Origin: Dipteris shenzhenensis
Taxonomy: Eukaryota; Polypodiophyta; Polypodiopsida; Gleicheniales
NCBI GenBank assembly: GCA_047967505.1
Contig: CM106540.1
DNA: 64,000 nt
Direction: 5' to 3' (one strand)
Notes under the pieces: model-generated
Database searches by the model: none
What the model saw: only the letters and a program-made list of their open reading frames with translations
Told to the model about the DNA's origin: nothing
In this document: positions 42,011 to 54,822 of the stretch, piece by piece
How positions within the stretch are numbered: the stretch's first letter is position 1
Layout of the letters: every line of letters begins with the position of its first letter
Position numbers and translations under genes: made by a program

Positions 42011-45000
42011 GATCCCCCCTCCTTCCTCCCTCCTCCCCTTTAGTGACGGATTGAAACCCCTCTTGTTAATTTCCATCTCTCATTTTCAAGGGTACATTTG
42101 GATCTCATCTTTTAGCACTTTAGTCATCTTTAATTTTCATGGGAACATTCGGATTTGATTTGTTAGCACTATAGTGTGAAGGATTGAACCTTTACTCTTC
42201 ATGGGAACATTTGGATTTGATTTGTTAGCACTCAAGGATCGGAATTTCCATGTGTATTTTTAACAAAATTCATCAAGTCCTTGTGTTTCGAATTGCCATT
42301 TATGGAGATTGTTCCTTTTGAAAATCAACTGCTTTAAAGCTCTTTTACATCCTGAAATTGCTTGTTTTAATACTACAGTAGGAGGGCGTGCCTAGGCGCA
42401 TTTAAGTAAATGAGCTTTGACACTTCTTTGCACACACATGATTGCATTCTTCTGTGCTCCAAAAATAGCTTGCACTCCCTACATTAAATTTCCTTTTCTC
42501 ATTTGCTCTATATGCAACATAGCCATTGCTACAAACCAACTAGCCAAGAAAAAGACTCGCCTCTCCTTCAAAAAAAACCCTTGCTTACATCATGGACTGA
42601 AGCTCTCTTACAATCTTGCATTACACAAATTCAATTCTCTTATAAGATTATCACTTCCTCTACAATAAAAAATCTACTATTTGGAGTCATTGGGTTTCTT
42701 CCCACTACACACATGCCTTCCTGTTTAGTTTGTCGCTTCTCCCATAAATTGGAAATCTACCATTAGAAGCAAGAAAACGTGGTCTCCAGTAAAAAAATTC
42801 ACTGCTCTTGCAAAATTGATGCAAAACTAGACTCCTTGCTAAAAGTATTAGGTGATCTAAAATTGCAAAACAACAACAATAGGAGGGTCCGTTGGGTAAG
42901 AAGTTCGAGGCCCACTAAAATAGCAATACCATCTCACAAACTTACCAAGGATCGCGACCCTCTAAACCCTACGTAATGCATCTTGATGATCATCCAAGTT
43001 CCTTTCTCTTTGTTGTCCTATCAACTTTCTTACTTATACCACGGTTGTCAATCTCAATTTAACTCAATTCTATTATGTGTGTCAATCATTTTTTCCTTAG
43101 CTATCTCTCAAACAAAAAGCAAGATGGTCTATCCTCAATCTACCTTGCAAAGAACTCAAATTAACCATCTCACCCAACCTTAGACCACTAGGGGAGTGAC
43201 TCCTACAAGTGCTTGTATCTGCTCCAATGTTGGTTGTGGATGAGCCAAGTTGACCTGTTCACTCACATCCTATTTGTTTTGATCTTCCATACTATATTCT
43301 CAAAATTTGTGCTTTTAAAGTGTAGTCGATCTTTAATATCAAAATGATGGTGGATGTAACATTATCAAAATGTCTGAGGGGTTAGTATGCATACTCCTAT
43401 CAAATGACTTATCCTTGTATATAGTCGGAGATCGGGACTCAAAAGTAGTAAAGTGTAGGCTGTAGTCTATAGTCTAATCTTGGATATCAACTCCTAGCCT
43501 GCTCCTATTACTGCCATTGTTGTGGCCACACCAGATCGGTCGGTGTGTTTTGTTGTGTTAGCCAAGCCACCTTGTTACATTACTCGAGAAGGACCTAGTG
43601 GCTTCCTCATCATTTTTAGGATCCTTCCTTTTTGGTGGCACACCCCAATGCTCTAATGGTTGACATAGATCTTAGAGTAGCGCCTGGATTTGCTTAAGGG
43701 TTGCTATTCATTGATGGAGTGCCTCATTCTCCTACATACTCCATAGAAACTCGGCATTAACATTATTGAGAAACTTCAATCTCTCCACCTGTTGTACCAT
43801 AAGCTGCCGTTCAGAAGCAATAATCTTTTGGTTAGTCTTGAGCAATCCCATGGCTTCATTATATTGGGTGAAGCAGCAGTCCATGGTCGGCCAAGAGTTG
43901 ATCATGAGCTTCTTGTAGACAAGCAATCTTTCCATCATTCTCCTTCTCTCGTTCTTTTAGTAATTCTACAATCCCATCATACCAAGCTTTGAGCTCTTGA
44001 GTATGGCATGCGTGCTTTTGTCACTCATATAGTAGGACTTATGGGGGTATCCAAATAGTAGCAATGTGTTGGGCCATCTGGGCTTCGTCTTGCCTTGTCT
44101 CTCTAAGCTGCTACCACTTGGCAGTAATTACCTCCAAGATTGTGATATTTTCAAAGTAAAATAGAGGGTCAACACCTCACCTAGAATTACATGTCATGGG
44201 GCAGGTAATGAAGGAGGAGGATGGTCAAGATGGAAGATTATTCATTTGGAGGAGAGGGGTGAAATGCAAAGAAGAAGCAACAAAACAAAGCAACAACGAG
44301 GCACAAAGAGGTATGAGCTGATGAGGTGCAGAAGGAAGCAATGGCAACTGCAAGGAAGGGGGGGGGGAAGATGGGCATGCAAAGTATGCAAAGCAAAGCA
44401 AAGCAAAGGAAGAGGGAAAGGGGGAGACAAAGGAGAGGTTGACTAGGGGACGAGGAGAAGGTGGAAGCGACATGAAGAAAGAATGATCGTGCATCATTGG
44501 AAGATGGACAATGAAATTTCTTCCATTTTTATGGTGCATCATCTCTTATATAGATCTTGCTAAGTGTTATTGTTTTTCCTAAGTTTGCCACCTATATGGC
44601 TTGTACTCCAGAGTCTTGGGGCATGTCCTTCTCACTGGGGTCCTTTTGATCATTGGGGCTAGTTGATTCGTCTACCTTTTTTCCTTATGATCTATTGAAG
44701 TAGAACTGACTTCCTTTTTCTGCAAAGGCACAAGGCCAATGCTCATTCTTAGATCCTTAGTTACTGGGTTGGCAGTTTGTACTTCTTCCTCAGTCTCAAT
44801 AGCAATCTTCTAATTTTTGCCACTACTTCCTCTGATAGTACGTCATGCTCAGCCTTAGTAGCAATCCTTCTAATTTTCACCACTACTTCCTCTAACTCCA
44901 TCGCAAACTCTATCATGGTTATCATAGTAGTCTTTGGATCCTTGAATACATCCTACTCTATTTTTCCCATGATCTTTGTCTCTAGTACGGGTCTCACCTG

Positions 45001-48000
45001 TTTGGTACCCACATTAATCATCCTCATCCCATTGTCGAGCTAGAGTATATTTTTGGCTACTTACTACTTGTTATCTATGTTCCCTACCCATCTTTGTTTT
45101 GGGCTTCCTCTTTTCTAATCTCCAGCTCAGAGTTGGCCTATTCACTTGCATCTCCCTCTCAACTCTCCTTCCTTCTTCAAATTCAAATTATAATCCTCCT
45201 CACTTGGCTTCTTAGTATTGATATCAATAAACCCTTCAGTTGTGGATATTCTTTGCATTGAACCCATTCTCTAATGCTTTCATTCATCACTACTGCCTTT
45301 TCTCTTAAAATTGGAATCATGTATCCTTAACATTGAAGTTAATGAGATTAAGTGTATATTGATATTTTTAATACCAGTGTACACGTTTTTCATTGATTTA
45401 TTTTATTTTATATACTTTTGAGGCTTTGAAACTATATCTTTTAGTGTGGTGAATCTACCTTTGAAGATAGAATTGAATTGTGATCAAGATATGGCCAACT
45501 TCTACTCAAGACATTGACAAATATGTAAGATTTTGGCACATCAATTATAACTTTTAAAGAGTTCCAAAATTCTTAAAAAGTATTTGGAACTTTTATCTTT
45601 CATGTGTTCAACTTGATGGTGAAGACTATACTAAATTATGATGTGTTTTGATCAAGTTACATTGATTTTCCTTCAAAATATAGCCTAAAATAGAAGCAAT
45701 AATTTCAAGTTACATTGATATTTCTTCAAAATATGGCCTAAAATAGATGTTATAATTTCACTTCATAGTGATGCCCAAACATAAATTTCAAACCTTGAAT
45801 AACATGCCAAAATATTGAATATTTTATCCTTTAAATGTAGGTGTAGATTAGAGCTATTTGATCAAAGTTATGATACTCTAAATTTTGATCAATTTTGGAT
45901 TAAAAATGACATTGAAAAGGTCCATAAACTGGATTGGGGAGCTATAGAAAAATTCATATTTATAACTGCATCTAAAACGTAAGGATGGGCAAGTTTGGAG
46001 CATTTAAAGATCGACATATACATAAAAATCGGAGGTAACACACCTCAAGAGAGATGGAGATGGAGATGCAGATGAAGCAAGCTCACATAATGCCGTAGTA
46101 GAAGGCGAATATGTGAGAATTGAATAATCAATGCCCCATTGGAAGGAATGAGCATATTCACAAGCTCATCTCCATCTAGCTCTCAACATGCACATGCCCC
46201 ATTAGAAGGCTCTTATACCATGTCAAAGTGGAGGATTAAAGAGAGGAGTACACAAGAATAATGGGCTAACTACAAATAAAGAAAATTGAGAATATATTAG
46301 ACCCTATGGTTAGGGTCAAGGTTTTCCCATTTTCACTTTTAAAGTCCTATCTAAACCTTAGTATATGGTGCAATTTACACCATTCTCAATGCATCTCTAC
46401 AAGTTATAACTGTCAAATTTTGTTAACCCTTTGTTTCTTGACAAGCTTTGATAAATTGGGCTATTTATTCCCACTAATAAGAAATTTATCACAATCATAA
46501 GGGTGTCTCTTAGCTTATCTAATTATGTAGGTCTGCTAGATTTAATGATGAATATTTATCATCTTTTCATAAATCCCTCTAGCATGTGGCCCTTTTGGAT
46601 CATATCAGTGTCTCTACTATTTTTACAACATTATTGAGCCAATGTTTAAGTATTTCACACAATTTTGGTTAGGATTCTAGCATGATTATCTATTAAACTA
46701 TTTTATAAGACTTTAGTACAATTAATCTCCTCTAAAAAAAGTGTTTTTCTTAATTATGGAATTGGTTGTCAACAAGGATGATTATAAATCTAGGGTTTCA
46801 CAAAAACCACTAGATTTTCTCTTTGGGGAAATATAGAATGGTTGTGGTTTTGCTTGATTGGATACTTAATAGGATATAGTATCTTATGTTGAGTAAAGCT
46901 TATATTCTTTGAATCTTATGACTAAAGCTTGTGTTCTTTGAATAATCGGGCCTCTTCTTTCTAATCTAGTGTAATACTTCTAGTAAACAAACTCTTGATG
47001 TGTTTCATGCCATTTTCTTTTCATGATGGTTATGGGGTTGTAGAACGGTTTTGGTTTTTCTTGATAGGATCATTAGTAGGTATAGTATCTTATGACTAAA
47101 GCTTTGAAGCATTGGGATTCTCCTTTCTAATGTCATGTAATACATCTAGTGGTCAGACTTTAATAAATGACACTTTATGGGCGTATAGTAGCCTTTTATT
47201 AACAAAATTTCTCTTTATGGGGTGATAGTAGCTTCTTTATTAGCGAACTTTGTAGGGATAATGCTATGTGTATGGTTTAAGTCTTGTTATAGAAAGCTTT
47301 GATTTGTATGGGTATATGACTCCTTATCTTGTTATCATTTACTAAGTATAAATCATTTTAAAATATGCCTTGTAAAGTGGACTAAGTTTGTATAAGGTTA
47401 TTTATTACTGTTGTTGACTTAATCTTGCATAGCCTGATATTGTGGTTAGCCAACACATGGTGATTGTCTATTGAATTTCATACTTATATGCTAAAAATGG
47501 ATTTGCATGGTTAAGTAATGATGGTAGTCAATTGACGATGATTTTCTCTTAGTATATATTAAAATACACTATTGTGAATCAAATTTCTTATTTTGATGAG
47601 CATGGAGTGTTGTTACCTTGCCTTAATGGACACAGGAGAATATGTGTTTGTGCTTTATAGTTTTAGAGTTCTAGATTGCTAGGAATGTTGTCATTACAAA
47701 AGGACATTATTGAAGGTTGTTTGCTAATCATGACCTTATAAAATAGTTATATTTGGTAATTATGACCTTATAAATTGGCTATCTTAGGTGATGATGACCG
47801 TACAAACTAGATCATGACTTGGTTCTGCATAATCTAGTTAGTTTAGTTCCTACAAACTTATTATACTGGGATATGGAGTTGCCTATTATTATTGAGTATT
47901 CTATCATGCTTACTGCTGACTTGCATTACCTTTTCTTGGTTAACATATATCTTGGTTGAAATCTTGGGGCTTTAGAATCTCTGGCTATTTACTCATCATA

Positions 48001-49104
48001 CTATCACTAAAATATGTCTTCGGTTGTTGTTCTCATGATCATTAAATTATGTCTCTTTAAATTTTAAAACAGTAGAAGGATGAACCTTATAAACATAGTT
48101 AGTTTCATTGAGCATAGTTTTTCCAAAATCTAGTTAGTGTGGTTGAATTATTTTAAGCTCTTATGAGATGATCATTATGGAATTTTGCTTGCCATGGGTG
48201 TAGTTGTCAAATCTAAATATGCAATGGCTCTATCAAATTTGATTATGGTTTAGAAAATGGGGTGCTACATGAATTTGTGTCTGAAAGATATTGCTTTGGT
48301 TTTTATGTAGTAGTGAGAGTTCAGACCTAGCTTAGTATTTAGGTTATCCTAATAGATATAGATTTTGAGTTTTGTTTTAGTACACAAATTTCACCTACTA
48401 GATCCAACTTTTTGTTAAATGGTTGTGGATGATATGGTTTACCAAATTCATGGTTTGTTATGCATTGAGTTATTTCTCTTGATGCTTCCTTCACCATTCA
48501 ATATGCTTGTTGTATCTAATTGCTACAATAAAATGATATGATGATGTGTACTTAGACTACTGTTGATCTCAGATGACAAAAATAGAAGTAAGGGATTATT
48601 CTATGACATCTCTTTAAGGTTAATTAACTAATAGTTTTGGTTGAATGGGAGTGCATCACCCCCATGTTCGGACAATTAGTATCTTTAAAAGACTCTACCC
48701 TATAGTATAAGCATTAGAGGCATTGAACATATCTATTGACTCTTTCCTCACCTATTGTTCTATTTTCATTTTTTGGATAGAGTTTCTTAATATGAGCTGC
48801 TTGCAACATGTTGGTATGAAGTGGTATAGTCTGATATGTTCATTAATTTTATTACTTTTGTAATTCTAGTAAGTTATGTGGACTTGATTCTTTTAATGTA
48901 GGGGCTTCACCATTTGGTATTGGTTTGTTTTGGATTTAGTCCTATTGTAAATGGGTAACTTTCAAGCTTTTTATCACCGATGTTTTTCTCTCTCACTTTT
49001 ATAACTCTTTCTATCATCCCTTTATGATTCCTTTCATCTCTCCCCTTCTTTGATTTCCTACCTTTCCCACGTATGCAGAGTTAATATCATATTGATGTGA
49101 TCCA
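42011..49104. other. About 7 kb without a supportable gene
   Basis: A 40-70 bp phrase with GGGAACATTTGGATTTGATTTG is repeated three times at 42084-42240, and a phrase near 42290 (GAATTGCCATTTATGGAGA) recurs at about 63921. The minus-strand frame 43938-43732 (MMERLLVYKKLMINSWPT) is gag-like at best. From 45300 to 49000 the DNA is AT-rich with diverged internal repeats (TATAGTATCTTATG near 46880 and 47085). No RNA gene was recognised. Confidence 0.6.
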
Positions 49105-49942
49105 AGTTGGAAGACAGAGGTAGATCACTTGCTTAGGGACAACGCTACTATGTCATGGATGATGAACCTCGAGATCTCACAATACTTAATATGGAACACA
49201 ATCCTATGCTCTCTAGCAATCTATTGGTCTGCACCAAGAAGGAGGTTGTTTCAGCCAAAGACAACTAAATAATGCCTCGCAAAAATCCCCACAAACTTGT
49301 GACCTACTCATAGACTAGCCAACTAGTTCGTGAGCCAACGGATTGCCCACAAGCTAGGCCAACGAAGTTTGTGGCTTTCTTGCCCTACATATCCAGATCT
49401 TGGGCTATAAGATCACTTGCAAGAACCTTTTTGCTAGCCATAGACCTACTACCTTCTTTTGGTCTTGCACCTTTGCAGTGTAGTGCCCTATGTATCTCCA
49501 CAAACTTGCCCATGCTGCTATGCTACATTGTAGTCCCTTACATTGCCGTTTGGTAGCCCTTCATAACTGCTTGTGTTGCTGCCCTGCCCCAAACTATTGG
49601 ATCTTCTCTAGATGCCCATGGCTAGCTGCATGTAGCCATATATTAAGCCTTATTTCTGACCATGAGTGTTGCCCTAAATAAGCCATAAACATGATCTCTA
49701 TTTGTTGTCCACATGGCAACCATCTTGCTACCCACATGTGGTAACAAGATGAGTGTTACCCTAAATAAACCCTAAACATGATCTCTAATTTGTGTCCATG
49801 TGGTAACCATTGTACTACCCACATGGTAGCCTCAACCCATCCCCCTAGGGGTTCATCTAGTCTCATACATGCTAAGATTTTAGCCCCCTAAGCTCTCTTC
49901 CATGGGGGCTCATAAGTGGGGCATTGACTTATTTCTCCAACA
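49105..49942 (-). repeat. 3' LTR of element D
   Basis: Diverged copy of 61012-62118, about 270 bp shorter. The inner end CTCCAACA abuts CCCCCTCTC, the polypurine tract on the minus strand. The outer end starts with A where T is expected. Confidence 0.75.
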
Positions 49943-49972
49943 CCCCCTCTCAATGATAGACTATGACCCAAC

Positions 49973-51247
49973 TGTTGAGATAGTCACCTCCTTATCTATG
50001 AGCCCCCAAATGAGGAGTGCATCGAGGGGGTGAACCATAGGTGGAATGGCCTGCCATGTGGACATCATATTGGATGTCATGTGGGCAGGAGACTCATGGT
50101 GAAGAGGGGGCTGCCACATAAGTAGCACCTCACAAGAAAAAAGGTAGAAGGGCTGCCATGTGGGTAGCACACAGCAGCCTAGCAGAGGCGCTTCAAGGTG
50201 TATGTGTACGGGCTAGAATAGGTGCCTAATAGAGGCACACAGGAGGCAAGATAGAGGCTGCATGTGGCATAGCAAAAGGCACCTGTAGATTTGGCACATG
50301 GCACAGCATGGCAGTGGGCCAAAGGAAGCCTGCAGAAGGTAGCACAAGGGCTTCAAGAAGGCGGGGGCATTGGGCAGGCAGAGGGCCTGCAAGAGGCTCC
50401 TATAGTGTCAAAGTTAGAGGTGGGACAGAGGTTGCATGTGGTACAGCAAAAGGCACCTACAGATCTTGCACATGGCACAACATGGCAGGCCAAAGGAAGC
50501 CTGCAGAAGGTAGCACAAGGGCTTCAAGAAGGTGAGGGGCATTGGGCAGGCAGAGGGCCTACAAGAGGCTCCTATAGTGTCAAAGATAGCATCCCAAAAG
50601 GGCACCATAAAAACCCTTAAATAGGGCCCTGGTTGGGCTGGTAGGGGCAGCCAACTAGGTCGGTTTTAGGGCAGACAGAAAGTTGGAAAGGGTTTGCTAG
50701 TCGGTTCTATTGCAGCCCCTTGGGGGCCTATAAAAGGAGGGCCTCCAAGCCACTGGAGCAACATATTTACAGCAGACAGGAGTAACAAACAGGGCTTCCT
50801 TGGGCCTTGTCCCAAGAGGTGAAGGAGACCCAAAGAGGGGTACATACTGAGCTAGTAAGTGTTGCCTACCTAAGCTGATCTACAGGCAGTAAGGTAGAGA
50901 AAACCATTCTGGACAGAAAGTCTACAGACGCTTGAGGTGAAGCATGCAAGCTTAGGTCTAGAGATAGCTGGAAAATAGGAGAAGGAACTTATGGTAAGAT
51001 CAGAGGACCACACCATTGGTGGGACTCTGGATCTATCTCTCTTTGTATTGTCCATAGCTTTGGATGAAAATATATTATTTTGGTGGTTTCTTTATCTGGC
51101 TGGTTCATTGTCTATTGATGAGTCTGCACATCTACTCTATAAGTTTAAAAAGTTTGTGATTCCACACCCCACACCACACTATGTGAGCTCTTGGGCAATT
51201 CTATCAGTCTTCCACTGTGCGTACCCTCTGTTGGGTGATTTCTAACA
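49973..51247 (+). repeat. 5' LTR of element C, with a 174-bp tandem duplication
   Basis: Longer than the 3' LTR by 183 bp, explained by two copies of a segment containing GGAAGCCTGCAGAAGGTAGC (near 50325 and 50495). TATA-like CCTATAAAAGGAGG at about 50726-50741. Confidence 0.93.
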
Positions 51248-51472
51248 TGGTATCAGAGCCCAGGTAGAAGGCTCACAAGTGTGGGAGCCTAAAAATAGGG
51301 ACCTTGCTAAAGGACGACCCTAATTTAGAAGCTCTGGAGAATCGACTTCCATGACTAGAGGACAGTGCCCTTGCAAGGAGGAGGGCGACTTAGGTTCAGT
51401 CAGGTGCGTTCAGAGTTCTGGTCTACTGAAGGTTGAGTTTGTTCAAATTTTCTATGTGGTTTAGCAGCAGAG

Positions 51473-52325
51473 ATGTCAACCTCTTCAACCCCTGCTCTTC
51501 CTTCCTCCCCCAGATTTTCATTCACTATCCCTAACTTTAGAGAGTCTGGGAAACTGGATGGGTCAAATTACCTGATCTAGAAGGTGGAGATTTGGAGTCA
51601 TTTAGTGGCTTGGAAGATGTGAAAATTGACAACGGGAGTGGAGTCAAAGTCGAAGGACATGGTGGACAGACATGGTAATCTATTCATGGTAGTAGATGGA
51701 GAGGAGCTCAAGCTTGGGAAGATAGAGATGCCCATGCCCTGGCATTGATCATAGGGACTACGGCGGACTCCATGCTTCTTCACATCTAGATGGCCAATAT
51801 GTCAATAGAGGCGTGGGTCACTCTGAAGGATCTGTACGAGACAGAAGACAACACATCCTGGATCTTACTTCTTCAACATCAACTCTACAACCTTGATATG
51901 GATGAGGGAGATTCGGTACATAACCACTTGACAAAGGTCAAGGTGGTGAGGGATCAACTGGCATCAGTTGGTCAGAAGGTGGACTCGTGCCATTTGGCCT
52001 TGATGGTACTGAGGAGGCTACCTCAGAGTTTCAAAAGCTTTGTTACAACTGTGAAGTAGGACAGAGGACCAAACCTCTGACTTTTGAGGAGTTGGGTCCA
52101 TTACTGCTACAAGAGGAAGCTAGGGAGAAGCTCTACAACAACAACAAAGACAATAAGGCATTGTTGGCAAAGGACTAGGCTAGCAAAGGAAAGGGCAAGC
52201 CTAATGGTGGCAAGTCCAAGAAAGACGACTCTGATGATGATGAGGACACTTCCAAGAGGAAGCAGAAGAAGAAGTGCTTCTATTATGACATGCCAAGACA
52301 TTTTGTGAAGGACTGTAGAAAGTAA
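51473..52325 (+). pseudogene. Copia-type gag of element C, broken
   Basis: ATG at 51473 (MSTSSTPALPSS) with [17 protein letters not shown], then a TAG and frame changes. The piece 51790-52059 carries WVTLKDLYETEDNTSWIL and HNHLTKVKVVRDQLAS, nearly the same as gag of B. Further on, [16 protein letters not shown] and a knuckle CFYYDMPRHFVKDC in which the second Cys is Tyr. The region 52330-53320 has no domain I recognise. Confidence 0.88.
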
Positions 52326-53333
52326 AAGGTGGATCAGAAAAAAAAAGGAAGGAGTCCGACTCAGATTCAGAGGGTGATACAAAGGGCAAAGCAAATGTGG
52401 TAATCGAAGAGTTGTTCCTCGTGACATCTCCGTGTGTTACTGAGATCAAATATGTTGACCTAGAAACCAGAGTGAGGATGTCTGACATTGAGATGTGGGT
52501 CAACAAGGAGTTAGAGACCTTTGTGAAGGTGGTAGACAGCATGGAGTGCTTGGTATCTTCTAGGTGTGTGGCTGTTGTCACTGACACGAGGGTGGATTCC
52601 ATGGAGTGCCCTAGGGTCTCTTGTTTAGATGGATGCTGTACTTTAGAAAGGGACAGTACAGGATTATATAGGCTATTAGTATGTGCCTCGATGAGGTGCA
52701 TGGTTTGATTTCAGAGGCAAACACACAGGCAATACAGTGATTTGGTATGTACTTGATGTTCTTCATTTGAGCCTGTATAGCATGCTGTGGAGAGACTATA
52801 CTCTTCATTTGTCTTAGGTAATGCAAGATTGGAAGGAATTGGCCTTCTTCAAAGGTAGAAGGGGAAGTCTAGATGCTTCTCCAAATCTCGGTCACAGATT
52901 ACTAGAAGGTGATGGACAAAGTGTACTGAAGCCAGAAGAGTACCTGCTTGAGAACTCAGTGAGAGTTCATGGTCTAGGTTATCTGGAAATATTCATTTGT
53001 TGTAGACCTTGGACGGGTTGAAACATACCTTGAGAGCATGGTGCCTAGGAGACTCTAGGTTGTTCACTCATTATGAGGGGGACAACTAGAAGATCATGGC
53101 AGCTAGATTACTCGAGTTTGAAGGTAGGAACGTGACTTAAGGCAGTGGTGCCATGAGGCGCTACCAAAGATGGACCTGTGTACCAGGATGGTGTGCGGAA
53201 GTGAAACCAGACTTGGTGGAGCAAGAGCCACTGGATGAAAAGCTAGGAAAAGATTTTGACATCATCAAAATGTTCCAGAGGACTACGACCAGGGAGTTAC
53301 TGGAGCATCATGATGGACGTGTTCGAGAGGGGG

Positions 53334-54425
53334 TGTTGGAATGGTCACCTCCCCATCTATGAGCCCCCAAATGAGGAGTGTGCTGGGGGGTGAACCATAG
53401 GTGGAATGGCCTACCACATGGATAGCATCTTGGTTGTCATGTAAGCAGGAGACTCATGGTGAAGAGGGGGCTACCACATGGGTCGCACCTCACATTAAAA
53501 AAGGTAGAAGGGATGCCATGTGGGTAGCATGTGGAAACCTGGCAGAGGCAATTCAAGGTGTGCGTGTACAAGCTAGAACATGCCCCTAACATAGGCGCAT
53601 AGGAGGCAAGATAGAGGCTGCATGCAGCACAGCAAAAGGCGCTTGTAGAGCTAGCACATGGCGCAGCATGGCGGGCGAAAGGAGGCCTAGAGAAGGCAGC
53701 ACAAGGGCTATAAGAAGGCAGGGCATTGGGCAGGCAGAGGGCCTGCAAGAGGCTCCTATATGTCAAAGGCAGCGGCCCAAAAGGGCACCACAAAGAGCCT
53801 TATATAGGGCCCTAGTTGGGCTGGTAGGGGCAGCCAACCAAGTCAATTTTAGGGTAGACAGGAAGTTAGCCAGGAAGGGGTCTACTGGGTCATTTCTATT
53901 GTAGCCCCTTGGGGGCCTATAAAAGGAGGGCCTCCAGACCCTCATTGATCATTCTTTGGAGCAACATATTTACAGCAGACAAGAGCAGCAAACAGGGCTT
54001 CCTTGGGCCTTTTCCCAAGAGGTGAAGGAGACCTAAAGAGGGCTGCAAACTGAGCTAGTAAGTGCTCTCTACCTAGGATGATCTACAAGCAGTAAGGTAG
54101 AGAAAACTATTATGGACAAAAAGTCTACAGACGCTCGAGGTGGAGCATGTGGGATTGAGTCTAGAGATAGCTAACAGATAGGAGAAGGACCTTGTGGTAA
54201 GATCAAAGGACCACACCATTGGTGGGACTTTGGATCTATCCCTCTTTTGTACAGTGTCCATAGCTTTGGACGCAAATATATTTTTTTGGTAGTTTCTCTA
54301 TCTGGCTAGTTCATTGTCTATTGATGAGCCTGCACATCTACTCTATGCACATAAGTTTAAGAAGTTCGTGATTCCACACCCCACACCACACACACTGTGT
54401 ACCCTTTGTTGGGTGATTTCTAACA
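53334..54425 (+). repeat. 3' LTR of element C
   Basis: 1,092 bp, begins TGTTGGAATGGTCACC, ends GTTGGGTGATTTCTAACA. It contains the GAGCCCCCAAATGAGGAG block at 53361-53378 and one copy of the segment duplicated in the 5' LTR. Confidence 0.94.
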
Positions 54426-54430
54426 CCAAC

Positions 54431-54655
54431 ACCAAATCTATAAAAGAATTAATCCATTATCTCCTTTGCAGAAGCACTTAGGAACATGTCGAGGATGTCT
54501 TCTTTGTCTTGGTCTTGAATCCCGCACCTCTAATATCACCAAGGACTTCCATCACCAACAATACTATCTAGTTGTCCCCCTTAAAAGATAGAGAGTTACC
54601 AAACCCTACAAGGTATCAAAGACCCTGGGTTTGTTTCAACCCACCCTGCATAGTG
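54431..54655 (-). other. Internal fragment of element D between C and E
   Basis: About 225 bp bounded by the CCAAC and AGATC target duplications. No motif is readable. By position it is part of D's interior. Confidence 0.6.
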
Positions 54656-54660
54656 AGATC

Positions 54661-54808
54661 TGTTGGGGTAAAGGCCAATGGCCCAATCTATACCCCTTTG
54701 TACCATACATACATAATAAGCGCTTACCTTGATCTGGGTGAGTTAGCAACCACAATTTCGGTGTTCTCTCTTTCTTTGTTGCTCTCCGATAAGACCTCCT
54801 CTCCATCA
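54661..54808 (+). repeat. 5' LTR of element E
   Basis: 148 bp from TGTTGGGGTAAAGG to CTCTCCATCA, unusually short for a copia LTR. It shares its last 84 bp with 59970-60053. Confidence 0.9.
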
Positions 54809-54822
54809 ACTGGTATCAAAGC

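Larger units (their letters stand above)
49973..54425 (+). mobile_element. LTR retrotransposon C, gag-only remnant, nested in D
   Basis: 5' LTR 49973-51247 and 3' LTR 53334-54425, with a perfect target duplication CCAAC (49968-49972 and 54426-54430). The primer site TGGTATCAGAGCCC begins at 51248 and the purine tract GAGAGGGGG ends at 53333. The 2.1-kb interior holds a broken gag related to that of B and then about 900 bp without recognisable protease, integrase or RT. Its LTRs match the solo LTR in element B. It may be a non-autonomous derivative or an internally deleted copy. Confidence 0.94.

Noticed and set aside
44225-44542. 105-codon minus-strand Pro/Ser/Leu-rich frame
   Set aside because: Low-complexity complement of a G/A-rich stretch, with no start context or relative that I can name.
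50291-50620. 109-codon plus-strand frame with an internal repeat
   Set aside because: It is the 174-bp tandem duplication in the 5' LTR of C, and the repeat explains the open frame.
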